In this document: one piece after another, positions 16,132 to 23,716 of the stretch
How the letters are laid out: every line of letters begins with the position of its first letter
Numbering within the stretch: position 1 is the stretch's first letter
Source: Kineothrix sp. MB12-C1
Lineage (GTDB): Bacteria > Bacillota > Clostridia > Lachnospirales > Lachnospiraceae
DNA: 64,000 nt
NCBI RefSeq assembly: GCF_030863805.1
Contig: NZ_CP132957.1
Location: 2,976,001 to 3,040,000 of the forward strand
Direction: 5' to 3'
Position numbers and translations under genes: made by a program
The notes under the pieces: model-generated
What the model was told of the DNA's origin: nothing
The model's input: only the letters and a program-made list of their open reading frames with translations
The model's database searches: none

Positions 16132-16950
16132 ATGAAGTATGAAAGAAGTATTATACCTATCATTGAAGCTCACTATCAGAATTTTACAGCGAGTGAAAAG
16201 ATAATAGCCGATTTTTTTATGAATAATAAGGAGGTTTCGGACTTTTCAGCACAAAAAGTTGCAGGGCATTTATACACCTCGGAAGCATCTTTATCCAGAT
16301 TTTCTAGAAAATGTGGTTTTAAGGGGTATCGGGAATTCATATACAGATATCAGGAGGGATTCAAAGAGGAGAGAAAGGATGCTTCGGAGGATACGAGAAA
16401 TATTCTTGATACCTACCAGGAGCTGTTGACCAAGGCGTATTCACTCATCGATGAGGCTCAGATTATAAGAATTGCTAACATTATTTCAAGGGCCAATCAG
16501 AGGGTATTCGTATACGGAAAGGGTTCCTCGGGAATAGCCGCTGAGGAATTTAAGAATCGGCTTATGCGTTTCGGTGTTGACATTGAGTGTATTGTAGATA
16601 CACATATTATGAAGATGAATACAGCCGTAATACGCAGTCGGGATTTGCTGATTGGGATATCGGTAAGCGGACAGGCTGAAGAGGTGTTGCAGGCGCTGGA
16701 AAGCGGAAAGAGAAAAGGTGCTGTTACTGTACTGATTAGTGCGGCAAAACGGTCAGAATGGGCGCAGTGGTGTGACGAGGTCGTATTGATTGCCAGTAAA
16801 GAGAACCTGGACTTGGGCAAATTGATCTCACCGCAGTTCCCGGTGTTGGTGATCTGTGATGTTCTGTATGCCAATGTGATGAAGCATAATAGAAATGATA
16901 GGGAAGCGCTTCATCGTGAGACGTTGATTGAACTCGGAAGGATTAAATGA
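16132..16950 (+). CDS. MurR/RpiR family transcriptional regulator
   Basis: The 272-residue protein has an N-terminal HTH_6 DNA-binding domain (residues 1-77; ASEKIIADFF and TSEASLSRFSRKCGFKGYREF). A C-terminal SIS sugar-phosphate-binding domain follows (YGKGSSGIAAEEFKNRLMRFG and ISVSGQAEEVLQAL). Members sense phosphosugars and repress or activate adjacent sugar genes. I start it at ATG 16132, behind GAGGAG. The frame is open to 16063, but that extension is low-complexity and overlaps repeat sequence. It most likely controls nanE and the PTS gene through the tandem motif near 13667-13707, responding to ManNAc-6-P or GlcNAc-6-P. Confidence 0.9.
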   Translation: MKYERSIIPIIEAHYQNFTASEKIIADFFMNNKEVSDFSAQKVAGHLYTSEASLSRFSRKCGFKGYREFIYRYQEGFKEERKDASEDTRNILDTYQELLTKAYSLIDEAQIIRIANIISRANQRVFVYGKGSSGIAAEEFKNRLMRFGVDIECIVDTHIMKMNTAVIRSRDLLIGISVSGQAEEVLQALESGKRKGAVTVLISAAKRSEWAQWCDEVVLIASKENLDLGKLISPQFPVLVICDVLYANVMKHNRNDREALHRETLIELGRIK

Positions 16951-16952
16951 TT

Positions 16953-16983
16953 GTTACTGTGAAGCTGAAGGCTGAACTGTAAC
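16953..16983. repeat. Dispersed repeat, module B variant
   Basis: GTTACTGTGAAGCTGAAGG followed by CTGAACTGTAAC. It lies between the convergent stop codons of the RpiR and LytTR genes and may serve as a bidirectional terminator stem. Confidence 0.55.
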
Positions 16984-16984
16984 C

Positions 16985-17731
16985 TTAAGAGAGCTGAATC
17001 GGTAACTTCGAAGCGAGAGCTTTTATAATTCGCGTAGCTACAGGGCAGACTTTGCCGTTATCCAATAAGACGAGGCAATTTTTTATATTTACTTCTTTTA
17101 CATGGGTGAGGTTAATAATGCAGGATTTATGGCACTTGAAAAAAGAATCATCCAGGAGTTTTTCTATTTTCTTCAGGGAATAAAATAATTCCGTATATCC
17201 ATTGCGTTTGTAGATACGGATCTTATGCGCTTCGTATGAGGTCTGAATACAATAGATATCATCGAGCTGTAGAGAAATGATACGTCCGTCAATTTTTAAG
17301 GCGATAGCCTTTTGCACGGTATTAGTAGGTAGAGTATATAGTTCCAGGGATCTTCTGATACAGCCGCGAATTCGGGAAATGAGTTCGTCCGGTTCATCCT
17401 TGAGAATATAGTCCATCGCTTCTACACGATAGTGGAAGGAGAGATAAGAAAGTTCACTATGAGTGGTAATAAAAACAATAAAACCACGAGGATCTTGTTT
17501 TCTGATTTCCTGAGCCAATAGGAAACCATCCATAGAAGTATTAAGTTTGATATCGAGAAAATATAGGGATGGAGTCGGATGCTCACATAAATAGGAAAGC
17601 AGATGATAAGGAGAAGAAACGGCACAAACAATGGAAGCATCCATATCCTCGATCATGATAGTATCGGATATCAGCTTTTTAAAATGTGTTAATTGAATTT
17701 CGTCATCTTCACAAATATATATCGGTAACAT
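16985..17731 (-). CDS. LytTR-family response regulator (AgrA/ComE-like)
   Basis: The 248-residue protein starts at the ATG (17731) preceded by GAGGAG at a 6-base spacing; the longer frame from 17767 lacks a site. An N-terminal receiver domain (1-120) has the acidic pair CEDD, phospho-acceptor D60 in YFLDIKLN, and KDEP. A C-terminal LytTR DNA-binding domain (about 145-245) includes DDIYCIQTSYEAHKIRIYKR, SFFKCHKSCIINLTHV and CLVLLDNGKVCPVATR. Such regulators serve peptide quorum-sensing systems. The divergent neighbour is an AgrB-like protease, which supports that role. No histidine kinase or peptide precursor gene is seen next to it. Confidence 0.9.
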   Translation of the reverse strand: MLPIYICEDDEIQLTHFKKLISDTIMIEDMDASIVCAVSSPYHLLSYLCEHPTPSLYFLDIKLNTSMDGFLLAQEIRKQDPRGFIVFITTHSELSYLSFHYRVEAMDYILKDEPDELISRIRGCIRRSLELYTLPTNTVQKAIALKIDGRIISLQLDDIYCIQTSYEAHKIRIYKRNGYTELFYSLKKIEKLLDDSFFKCHKSCIINLTHVKEVNIKNCLVLLDNGKVCPVATRIIKALASKLPIQLS

Positions 17732-17911
17732 AGCCATCTCCTCAATTCTATCATATGTTGGTATCATACGATATAATAGTATATTTTTCTACTTTTTACA
17801 ACAAATAGTAGTAAGGGTAGAAAATGAAAAAAAGCAAAAAAACATCAGAAAACACGGGCTTTCTGCAATAAGAAATCGTTTAGGAAAAATAATAGGGCGT
17901 TTGGGAAATTA

Positions 17912-17941
17912 TTGGAAATATTCTGTCAGATATGGTATAAA
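17912..17941 (+). promoter_or_regulatory. Candidate agrB promoter
   Basis: TTGGAA (17912-17917) and TATAAA (17936-17941), 18 bp apart, 32 bp before the ATG. The AT-rich 17768-17964 interval separates the divergent LytTR gene. Confidence 0.4.
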
Positions 17942-17973
17942 TAGTACACAAGATGAAATGAGGTGTGAAAAGC

Positions 17974-18549
17974 ATGCAGCACATGTTGGCAAGCAAGATT
18001 ACCGATTGGTGTTCCAGGCACAATGAGATGTCGGAGACGCAGGCAATAGCGGTTACTTACGGAATAGAATTGATATTCAATTCTCTATTTAAAGTAATAG
18101 GGTTGGTTTTGCTCGGCGCTATCTCTGGTCGTATGTGGGATGTGATTATTTCTCTTGTATGTTTTTCTTCCTTGCGTTATTGTGCCGGCGGACTGCATAT
18201 GAAATCGAATCTGGGTTGCTTTCTTTCCATGGTATTCGTGTGTGTTTCATCAATTGCAGGAGCAGAATATATTCATTACCTGCCGGTTGGTATAATGGTA
18301 GGGTTATCGATAGGAATTATTATTGTAAATAAGTTATTCGCACCTTTTTTTACCGAGAATAATCCGATTGAAGATAAAAAGATTCTCAGGCAGAAGAATA
18401 TAGGGGCGGTAGTGATTGCAGCAGTGTGGTTAATCATTATATGGGTTTTACCCGATTGGTATATGAAGATGCTGATGTTGACAGCGATTACACTGGAGAC
18501 ACTGTCCATATTACCATTATGGCATGAACGTAAGAAGGCAGATGCCTGA
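17974..18549 (+). CDS. agrB: AgrB-like membrane cysteine protease
   Basis: This integral membrane protein has 191 residues when started at ATG 17974; a GTG at 17965 is also possible. It has about five to six hydrophobic segments. The AgrB active site is present: RYCAGGLH gives the catalytic histidine (H75), and SNLGC seven residues later gives the catalytic cysteine (C82), the same spacing as in Staphylococcus AgrB (H77, C84). AgrB trims and cyclises an AgrD propeptide into a thiolactone signal. No AgrD-like reading frame (40-50 residues, central Cys, acidic tail) is found on either strand within 17768-18840. This is therefore an orphan AgrB whose substrate is encoded elsewhere or is unusual. 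Confidence 0.9.
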   Translation: MQHMLASKITDWCSRHNEMSETQAIAVTYGIELIFNSLFKVIGLVLLGAISGRMWDVIISLVCFSSLRYCAGGLHMKSNLGCFLSMVFVCVSSIAGAEYIHYLPVGIMVGLSIGIIIVNKLFAPFFTENNPIEDKKILRQKNIGAVVIAAVWLIIIWVLPDWYMKMLMLTAITLETLSILPLWHERKKADA

Positions 18550-18657
18550 TACGGATGTAAATGACAGACCTGTTTTAAGTTAGATAATAAGAATTAAGAA
18601 GTTATTTCATTTCAGAAATTAAGATAGATGCCTGATGGCACATGAAAATTGTATAAT

Positions 18658-18719
18658 AGCAAGTATATTAAGCGCGTGGTGTAAAAGGGGAATTTTTAAA
18701 ATAGCTTAGTATACTTGCT
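18658..18719. terminator. Long-stem hairpin behind agrB
   Basis: AGCAAGTATATTAAGC (18658-18673) pairs with GCTTAGTATACTTGCT (18704-18719) over 16 bp with one G-T wobble. The following CTTATTATATCTTG is only weakly U-rich. It is probably a transcription end or a structured 3' region. Confidence 0.5.
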
Positions 18720-18837
18720 CTTATTATATCTTGTCCGCAAGCGGCCAAAGTATATTTTTGCACACTCGCTTTGCTCGGCGCAGTAAACAGAATGCACAAA
18801 AAATGCAATAAAAATGTCGAGATAAAACACTTTTATA

Positions 18838-18981
18838 GTAACAGTTCAGCTATCAATATCGCGAGGTGTTTTTGTGTGCAAAGCACACAGAAAACCCGAG
18901 TTTAGCAAGCACGAAATACTGCATAGCAGTATTTCTGTGCATAAAGTGTTGCTAGGAAGCCGAAGGCTGAATAGTAACCTT
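18838..18981. repeat. Dispersed repeat with compound inner hairpin
   Basis: The ends are GTAACAGTTCAGC (18838) and GGCTGAATAGTAAC (18981), inverted as in the 618-784 copy. The interior differs. It has nested stems TAGCAA/TTGCTA and a perfect GAAATACTGC-ATA-GCAGTATTTC hairpin (18913-18935). No gene is visible in 18550-18987; the stretch holds this element, the hairpin at 18658-18719 and unassigned AT-rich DNA. Confidence 0.65.
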
Positions 18982-18987
18982 TTATGA

Positions 18988-19998
18988 TTAAAGTAATTGT
19001 AATCCGTGTTTCTGTGCTTCTTCCATCGTATCATCCGGCCAGAGAGAGCATTGAACCTCACCGATATGCGCTTTTCGCAAGAAGAACATACAAATACGGG
19101 ATTGACCGATACCTCCGCCAATCGTATAGGGGAGTACTTCATCAGCAATAGCCTTCTGGAACGGAAGATTCACGCGTTCCGGGCACCCTGCTTTCTCTAA
19201 TTGGGAAAGGAGGGAATTCTTATCTACACGAATACCCATAGAGGACAATTCCAGCGCAATATCGAGAACCGGATAATATACGACGATATCTGCATTTAAA
19301 GCCCAATCATCGTAGTCAGGAGCTCGCCCATCGTGCTTTTCACCGGATCTTAACAAATCTCCGATTTGCATAATACATACAGCGCCCTTTTCTTTGCTGA
19401 TGTAATATTCGCGCTCTTTCGGAGTATTGTCAGGATATTTATCTTCTAATTCCTGTGTTGTAATAAAGAAGATATCGTGAGGGAGTATCTCTTCTATGTA
19501 ATCGTATTTAATTGCCATAAACTTTTCTGTCTTGCGCAGTACCTTATATACGGTGCGGACGATGTCCTGTAAGGTCTCTAGATTACGCTCTTCCTTAGCA
19601 ATAATCTTCTCCCAGTCCCACTGATCCACATAGATGGAATGGATGTTATCCGTATCCTCATCCCTTCGGATGGCGCTCATATCGGTATAAAGTCCTTCTC
19701 CCATGGAAAATCCATATTTCTGCAAAGCAGAGCGCTTCCATTTGGCGAGAGAGTGAACAATTTCCGCTTCCGCATCGTTTTGTTCCTTGATACCGAAAGA
19801 AACAGGGCGTTCCACGCCATTTAAGTTATCGTTGAGACCGGAAGCCGGGGTAACGAACAATGGGGCAGATACGCGCAGCAGATTTAGGCGTTCCGCAAGG
19901 AGATTTTGGAAAAAGTCCTTGACTGTTTTGATGGCTACTTGTGTATCATGTAAATTAAGTGCAGATTGATAATCTTTAGGAATAACCGAATTACTCAT
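18988..19998 (-). CDS. asnA: Aspartate-ammonia ligase (ammonia-dependent asparagine synthetase)
   Basis: The 336-residue cytosolic enzyme makes asparagine from aspartate, ATP and ammonia, with AMP and PPi as products. It is homologous to class II aminoacyl-tRNA synthetases. Clear AsnA blocks are [50 protein letters not shown] and the C-terminal [23 protein letters not shown] (within 275-310). Its length matches E. coli AsnA (330). The ATG at 19998 is preceded by a GAGGATG-type site. Only 142 bp separate it from the next gene on the same strand, too short and unlike a T-box leader. Confidence 0.97.
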   Translation of the reverse strand: MSNSVIPKDYQSALNLHDTQVAIKTVKDFFQNLLAERLNLLRVSAPLFVTPASGLNDNLNGVERPVSFGIKEQNDAEAEIVHSLAKWKRSALQKYGFSMGEGLYTDMSAIRRDEDTDNIHSIYVDQWDWEKIIAKEERNLETLQDIVRTVYKVLRKTEKFMAIKYDYIEEILPHDIFFITTQELEDKYPDNTPKEREYYISKEKGAVCIMQIGDLLRSGEKHDGRAPDYDDWALNADIVVYYPVLDIALELSSMGIRVDKNSLLSQLEKAGCPERVNLPFQKAIADEVLPYTIGGGIGQSRICMFFLRKAHIGEVQCSLWPDDTMEEAQKHGLQLL

Positions 19999-20140
19999 AA
20001 GTGCATCCTCGCTTTATTCTTATTTAAAATACAACTACTATTTAACCGCTTTTTTCCCGATAATGCAAGCATATCTTGAAAAATCCCCGGAAAGTATGAA
20101 TGATGTTACTGTTCACACAGTGACCGGCAATGAAAGATTC

Positions 20141-20629
20141 CTATGAATTTTTTGCACGGACAAGCTCAATCGCTTCCTTACCGGTCATGTAATGGATGGA
20201 TAATTCTATCATACATAACTGTGGAAGGGACTTGTCTATTTCTTGTGAACATTCTTCTTCCTGGTCCGGCGAATATTTAACGGCCAAAAGCATAATTGCT
20301 TTTCTTTTTTCCTCTTCTTCTAAAATACGGGCGTTTCCAAAGGCGATAACGCTTCGAAAATAGGAGGTGAATTCCTCCGGTACGATCTGATCTTGATCGA
20401 TCACACAAAATGAGGCTTTGCTGTTTTTCGCAATGGCATCGATCTTATGACCGGCTTTAGCACAGTGAAAATAGATTTTAGAATCGTTATAGACATAGCT
20501 TAAGGGAACTGCATAAGGGTAATTATCATCGCCGGAGACTGCCAAGACCCCGGAAGTTCCTTTTTGAAGAATTTCGACACACTCCTCGAAAGACAATATT
20601 TGCTTTTTACGTCTCATTTCTCGAAACAT
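20141..20629 (-). CDS. Pyridoxamine 5'-phosphate oxidase family protein (NimA-like)
   Basis: The 162-residue protein starts at the ATG at 20629 behind AGAGGTG; the open frame upstream to 20926 is non-coding in character. It has the split-barrel flavin-binding fold: MRRKKQILSFEECVEILQKG, then GVLAVSGDDNYPYAVPLSYVY, IYFHCAKAGHKIDAI and a C-terminal MTGKEAIE. The family includes 5-nitroimidazole reductase NimA and other FMN- or heme-binding proteins. The physiological substrate is unknown. It is divergent from the radical SAM gene at 20845, and the 215-bp gap carries a module B repeat and two LexA-like boxes. Confidence 0.85.
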   Translation of the reverse strand: MFREMRRKKQILSFEECVEILQKGTSGVLAVSGDDNYPYAVPLSYVYNDSKIYFHCAKAGHKIDAIAKNSKASFCVIDQDQIVPEEFTSYFRSVIAFGNARILEEEEKRKAIMLLAVKYSPDQEEECSQEIDKSLPQLCMIELSIHYMTGKEAIELVRAKNS

Positions 20630-20705
20630 ATGACACCTCTTTCCTTTTCTAAGATTTATACTAGAGTTTGAAAGAAATGTCAAATAAAAGTAATGGATTT
20701 TCACA

Positions 20706-20732
20706 CGTAACAGTGAGGGCGCTGAACTGTTA
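20706..20732. repeat. Dispersed repeat, module B
   Basis: GTAACAGTGAGGGCGCTGAA followed by CTGTTAG. It is near-identical in plan to 748-775 and 32944-32971. Confidence 0.65.
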
Positions 20733-20756
20733 GGAGAAAAATTCCAACAAAAAACT

Positions 20757-20824
20757 AAACAAATGTTCGATAATCTATTGTAAATGTGTAAATAATATGA
20801 TATCATAAAACAAACAAATGTTCG
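20757..20824 (+). promoter_or_regulatory. Promoter flanked by two LexA-like boxes
   Basis: The 13-mer AAACAAATGTTCG occurs exactly twice, at 20757-20769 and 20812-20824. It differs by one base from the Gram-positive SOS operator core GAAC-N4-GTTC. Between the copies lie TTGTAA (20778-20783) and TATCAT (20801-20806) with a 17-bp spacer. The second box covers the expected start of transcription, a repressing position. SOS control fits a DNA-repair gene, but LexA binding is an inference. Confidence 0.55.
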
Positions 20825-20844
20825 TGGCGATGGAGTGTGTTGAT

Positions 20845-22200
20845 ATGCATTATAAAGTTGCAGAAGAAATGTCCATAATGGAAAAGTTGGGAGTCTTAAC
20901 GGATGCGGCCAAATACGATGTAGCATGCACTTCCAGCGGTGTAGATAGAAAAGGCGATGGTAAAGGAATCGGCAATACGGTAGCGGGTGGAATCTGCCAT
21001 AGTTTCAGTGCGGATGGAAGATGTATTTCCTTATTAAAGATACTTTTTACCAATGAATGTATCTATGACTGTAAGTATTGTGTTAACAGACGGTCTAACG
21101 ATGTAGTGCGGACTTCTTTTACACCGGATGAGGTATGTGAACTTACTATGGGATTCTATAAGAGGAACTATATCGAAGGACTTTTTTTGAGTTCCGGGAT
21201 TTTATATAATCCGAATTTTACGATGGAGCTGATCTATCAAACGCTGTATAAGCTGCGTACGGAGCATCGTTTTCAAGGTTATATTCATGTGAAGGCAATA
21301 CCGGGAGCAGATCCTTTTCTCATTCAGAAGATAGGATTCCTTGCAGATCGTATGAGTGTGAATTTGGAACTTCCTACTGCGGAGGGGTTAAGCCGCTTGG
21401 CTCCCAATAAACATAGGAAGAATATTTTGGCACCCATGCGGCAGATTCAAAACGGTATTACAGAGAATAAGAATGAAATTGTACTATATAAGAATGCACC
21501 TCGTTTCGTTTCTGCAGGACAATCCACCCAGATGATTATAGGAGCGACTCCGGAGAATGACTATCAGTTAATGACGGTAGCGGAGAATCTTTATGAGAAG
21601 TTTGCTTTAAAAAGAGTTTTCTACTCCGCTTTTGTGAATGTGAATGAAGACAAAGAGCTGCCGGCCCTTCCGGGCGGACCTCCGCTTTTGCGGGAACACA
21701 GACTGTATCAGGCCGACTGGCTGCTTCGTTTCTACGGATTCAAAGCGGGGGAACTGCTAAATGAGCAGCGGCCTAACTTCAATATTCTGCTCGACCCCAA
21801 GGCTGATTGGGCGTTACGGCATCTGGAATTATTCCCGGTGGAAATCAATAGAGCGGACTATCAGATACTTCTTAGAATTCCCGGAGTGGGAGTTAAGAGC
21901 GCACAGAGAATTGTGAGAGCGAGAAGAAACGGGGCTCTTCGCTTTGATGATTTGAAGAAGATTGGAGTCGTGTTAAAGCGTGCCCTCTATTTTATTACGT
22001 GCAGCGGTAAAATGATGTATAACACTAAAATAGAAGAAGACTATATTACAAGGAATTTACTTTCCGTGAAGGAGAAGCTGCCTTTTGATAAAGACGGTAT
22101 CACATATAAGCAACTGTCTCTTTTCGACGATATAGGAATAGGATTCGCAGCACAGCCGGATGCTTCCGATATCAGAAAAGCTGTACTCGGACAGTTGTAA
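20845..22200 (+). CDS. Radical SAM protein of the DNA modification/repair type (TIGR03916-like)
   Basis: The 451-residue protein is started at ATG 20845, which has GGAG upstream. The earlier ATG at 20818 lies inside an operator-like box. The radical SAM cysteine triad is CIYDCKYC near residue 72, with NRRSNDVVRTSFTPDEV after it. The C-terminal part has a helix-hairpin-helix DNA-binding motif, VEINRADYQILLRIPGVGVK, near residue 345. The blocks GLFLSSGI, HVKAIPGADPFLIQK and NLELPTAEGL are typical of the family usually paired with a DUF4130 protein. Members are predicted to repair or modify DNA, perhaps like spore photoproduct lyase; the reaction is not known. The DUF4130 gene follows 50 bp downstream. 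Confidence 0.9.
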   Translation: MHYKVAEEMSIMEKLGVLTDAAKYDVACTSSGVDRKGDGKGIGNTVAGGICHSFSADGRCISLLKILFTNECIYDCKYCVNRRSNDVVRTSFTPDEVCELTMGFYKRNYIEGLFLSSGILYNPNFTMELIYQTLYKLRTEHRFQGYIHVKAIPGADPFLIQKIGFLADRMSVNLELPTAEGLSRLAPNKHRKNILAPMRQIQNGITENKNEIVLYKNAPRFVSAGQSTQMIIGATPENDYQLMTVAENLYEKFALKRVFYSAFVNVNEDKELPALPGGPPLLREHRLYQADWLLRFYGFKAGELLNEQRPNFNILLDPKADWALRHLELFPVEINRADYQILLRIPGVGVKSAQRIVRARRNGALRFDDLKKIGVVLKRALYFITCSGKMMYNTKIEEDYITRNLLSVKEKLPFDKDGITYKQLSLFDDIGIGFAAQPDASDIRKAVLGQL

Positions 22201-22250
22201 GACGGAGTTACTGTAACGAATTACTATTCACAGCAACAAGGGGGATAGTT

Positions 22251-23021
22251 ATGGAAGAGAAATATTTAATATGTGAAGACTCGCTGGAGGGGATTTTCAC
22301 AGGAATTTATGAAGCGTATGCACTGAGAGAAGAACATGAGCGTCTGCATATACAGATAGGGGAAGAAGAGAATATACGGTTGTTTGCACAGTACATTCCG
22401 ATTGTTACCGATGCGAACAAGGCAGTGAAGGTATCCCGTACCATTGGCAGAGAATTTGGCGAAGAGACATATATGGAGATATGCAGAGCCCTCGCTTCGG
22501 AGAATAAGGAAAAGGGTGAGGCTGTATATAAAACTGTGGTATGGGGACTTGCAAAGAAAGCAGGAGGACGGCTCATGGGTAATCTGGCCAATCCTTATGT
22601 GCATAAGGTATTTGAATTAAGTCGGGCCACTAATAATGAAGTGTTGCATTTACAAGGATTTCTTCGCTTTCAGGAGTTGGAAAATAATATTTTATTTTCT
22701 AAGATAGGACCTAAGAACAATATCGTGACTTTCTTAGCGCCTCATTTTGCGGATAGACTTCCTACCTATAATTTCGTTATATATGATGAAAAGCGGGGAA
22801 TCTTCGCAGTACACCCGGCATCGAAACAATGGTATCTTGTAACGGATATGCAGTTTGATGAAAATATGGCATTAAATTATTCCGGTGAGGAAGAAGAATA
22901 TCAGGAACTGTTTGCTTATTTTTGCCATAAGATAGCCATAAAAGAGAGGAAAAACCTGAAATTACAAAGAAATATGCTGCCGCTTAGATTCCAAGAATAT
23001 ATGGTAGAATTTCAAAAATAA
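22251..23021 (+). CDS. DUF4130 protein, partner of the radical SAM DNA-repair protein (TIGR03915-like)
   Basis: The 256-residue cytosolic protein begins MEEKYLICEDSLEGIFTGIY and contains the conserved blocks GRLMGNLANPYVHKVFELSR, HLQGFLRF, IGPKNNIVTFLAPHFADRLP and NFVIYDEKRG. In other phyla this domain is fused to a uracil-DNA glycosylase domain. In Firmicutes it stands alone behind the radical SAM gene, as here. The pairing suggests a two-component repair enzyme, but the chemistry is undetermined. The start has GGGGGATAGTT upstream. The 50-bp gap to the radical SAM gene carries a decayed module B repeat (GTTACTGTAAC..GAATTACTATTCACAG). Confidence 0.88.
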   Translation: MEEKYLICEDSLEGIFTGIYEAYALREEHERLHIQIGEEENIRLFAQYIPIVTDANKAVKVSRTIGREFGEETYMEICRALASENKEKGEAVYKTVVWGLAKKAGGRLMGNLANPYVHKVFELSRATNNEVLHLQGFLRFQELENNILFSKIGPKNNIVTFLAPHFADRLPTYNFVIYDEKRGIFAVHPASKQWYLVTDMQFDENMALNYSGEEEEYQELFAYFCHKIAIKERKNLKLQRNMLPLRFQEYMVEFQK

Positions 23022-23173
23022 TGGATAATATGCGGTTTAGCAGAGTAAAGAACTGAAATAAAAATTGTGCAATTTTATGTTATTTTGCAATCGATGAGGT
23101 TTTTAAGTGGTTATTTATGAAAAAACATGGAAAAAACAGCTATTTTAGAGATTTTTGTTTATAAAAATTTCAC

Positions 23174-23201
23174 TTTACATTTCGTTTATATAGGATATAA
23201 T
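23174..23201 (+). promoter_or_regulatory. SigA-type promoter for the HPr-like gene
   Basis: TTTACA (23174-23179), 16 bp, TATAAT (23196-23201). The surrounding 23022-23262 is AT-rich and gene-free. Confidence 0.55.
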
Positions 23202-23262
23202 ACAGGTGTAATCAAGAAAAAATATTTTTTCACGAAGAAGCGTTCTAAGAAAGGGTGATAGT

Positions 23263-23490
23263 ATGGTACGGCGCAGAATCAGATTGAGACCCGATGAAGT
23301 GAAGGAATTCGTGGCAGCGGCATCGAAATGCGACTTTGATATTGACATTGCTTATAATAGATATGTAGTTGACGCGAAATCCATCGTCGGCGTGTTGGGC
23401 CTGGATTTCAATCAGGAATTGACAGTTTCCTATGACGGATATGATTTTGACTTTGAACAATTTATGAAACATTTTGCTGTTGCATGCTAA
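23263..23490 (+). CDS. HPr-like protein lacking the phosphorylatable histidine
   Basis: The 75-residue protein has the HPr fold signature around the regulatory serine: VVDAKSIVGVLGLDF, with S40 at the position of HPr Ser46. FNQELTVSYDGYD and a C-terminal helix follow. The N-terminus MVRRRIRLRPDEVKEFVAAA has no GLHARPA loop, so the phosphocarrier His15 is missing. It therefore cannot pass phosphate in the PTS. B. subtilis Crh, which acts with CcpA after phosphorylation of Ser46, is a functional analogue to consider. AAAGGGTGATAGT precedes the ATG, and promoter and terminator flank it, so it is monocistronic. Confidence 0.75.
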   Translation: MVRRRIRLRPDEVKEFVAAASKCDFDIDIAYNRYVVDAKSIVGVLGLDFNQELTVSYDGYDFDFEQFMKHFAVAC

Positions 23491-23509
23491 TGCAGGAAGT
23501 GAAGGTGTT

Positions 23510-23557
23510 TGACTCCCTATTGGAGATAGAGTAGACTATTTCCATAGGGAGTTTTTT
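23510..23557 (+). terminator. Rho-independent terminator of the HPr-like gene
   Basis: GACTCCCTAT (23510) pairs with ATAGGGAGT (23544-23552) and is followed by TTTTTT. Confidence 0.8.
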
Positions 23558-23690
23558 ATATATTAGGAAATTCCTTTAGAATTTCCTAATATATAAAGCA
23601 CTCCGTGCAGGATGCGCAGCTACGCGTGCCAAGCAAAAGTTGTGCGGGCAAAGGTCCTGGCTGTGAGAGTGTACCAAGCAAAATCGGTAT
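23555..23690. repeat. Perfect 19-bp inverted repeat joined to dispersed repeat family C, copy 2
   Basis: TTTATATATTAGGAAATTC (23555-23573) is repeated exactly, inverted, at 23579-23597 around a 5-base loop. From 23594 the sequence AAAGCACTCCGTGCAGGATG, then GCGCAGCTACGCG, follows copy 1 at 10676. The match fades after about 23690. The element fills the gap between the HPr-like gene and the helicase and could insulate the two. Confidence 0.7.
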
Positions 23691-23716
23691 TGCCAAAATA
23701 TTTGGGGGAGTTAAAG

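Noticed and set aside
18600-18700. 24-codon ORF (MAHENCIIASILSAW...) as an AgrD precursor
   Set aside because: It lacks the amphipathic leader, acidic tail and a ribosome site, and lies within the long hairpin at 18658-18719.
19999-20140. T-box leader for asnA
   Set aside because: Only 142 bp lie upstream, with no T-box core or specifier stem visible.
20630-20926. N-terminal extension of the pyridoxamine-oxidase-like protein
   Set aside because: It would overlap the radical SAM promoter, LexA-like boxes and start; the ATG at 20629 has a good ribosome site.
23612-23716. 35-residue N-terminal extension of the helicase
   Set aside because: The sequence belongs to the family C repeat; the ATG at 23717 has GGGGGAG in position.
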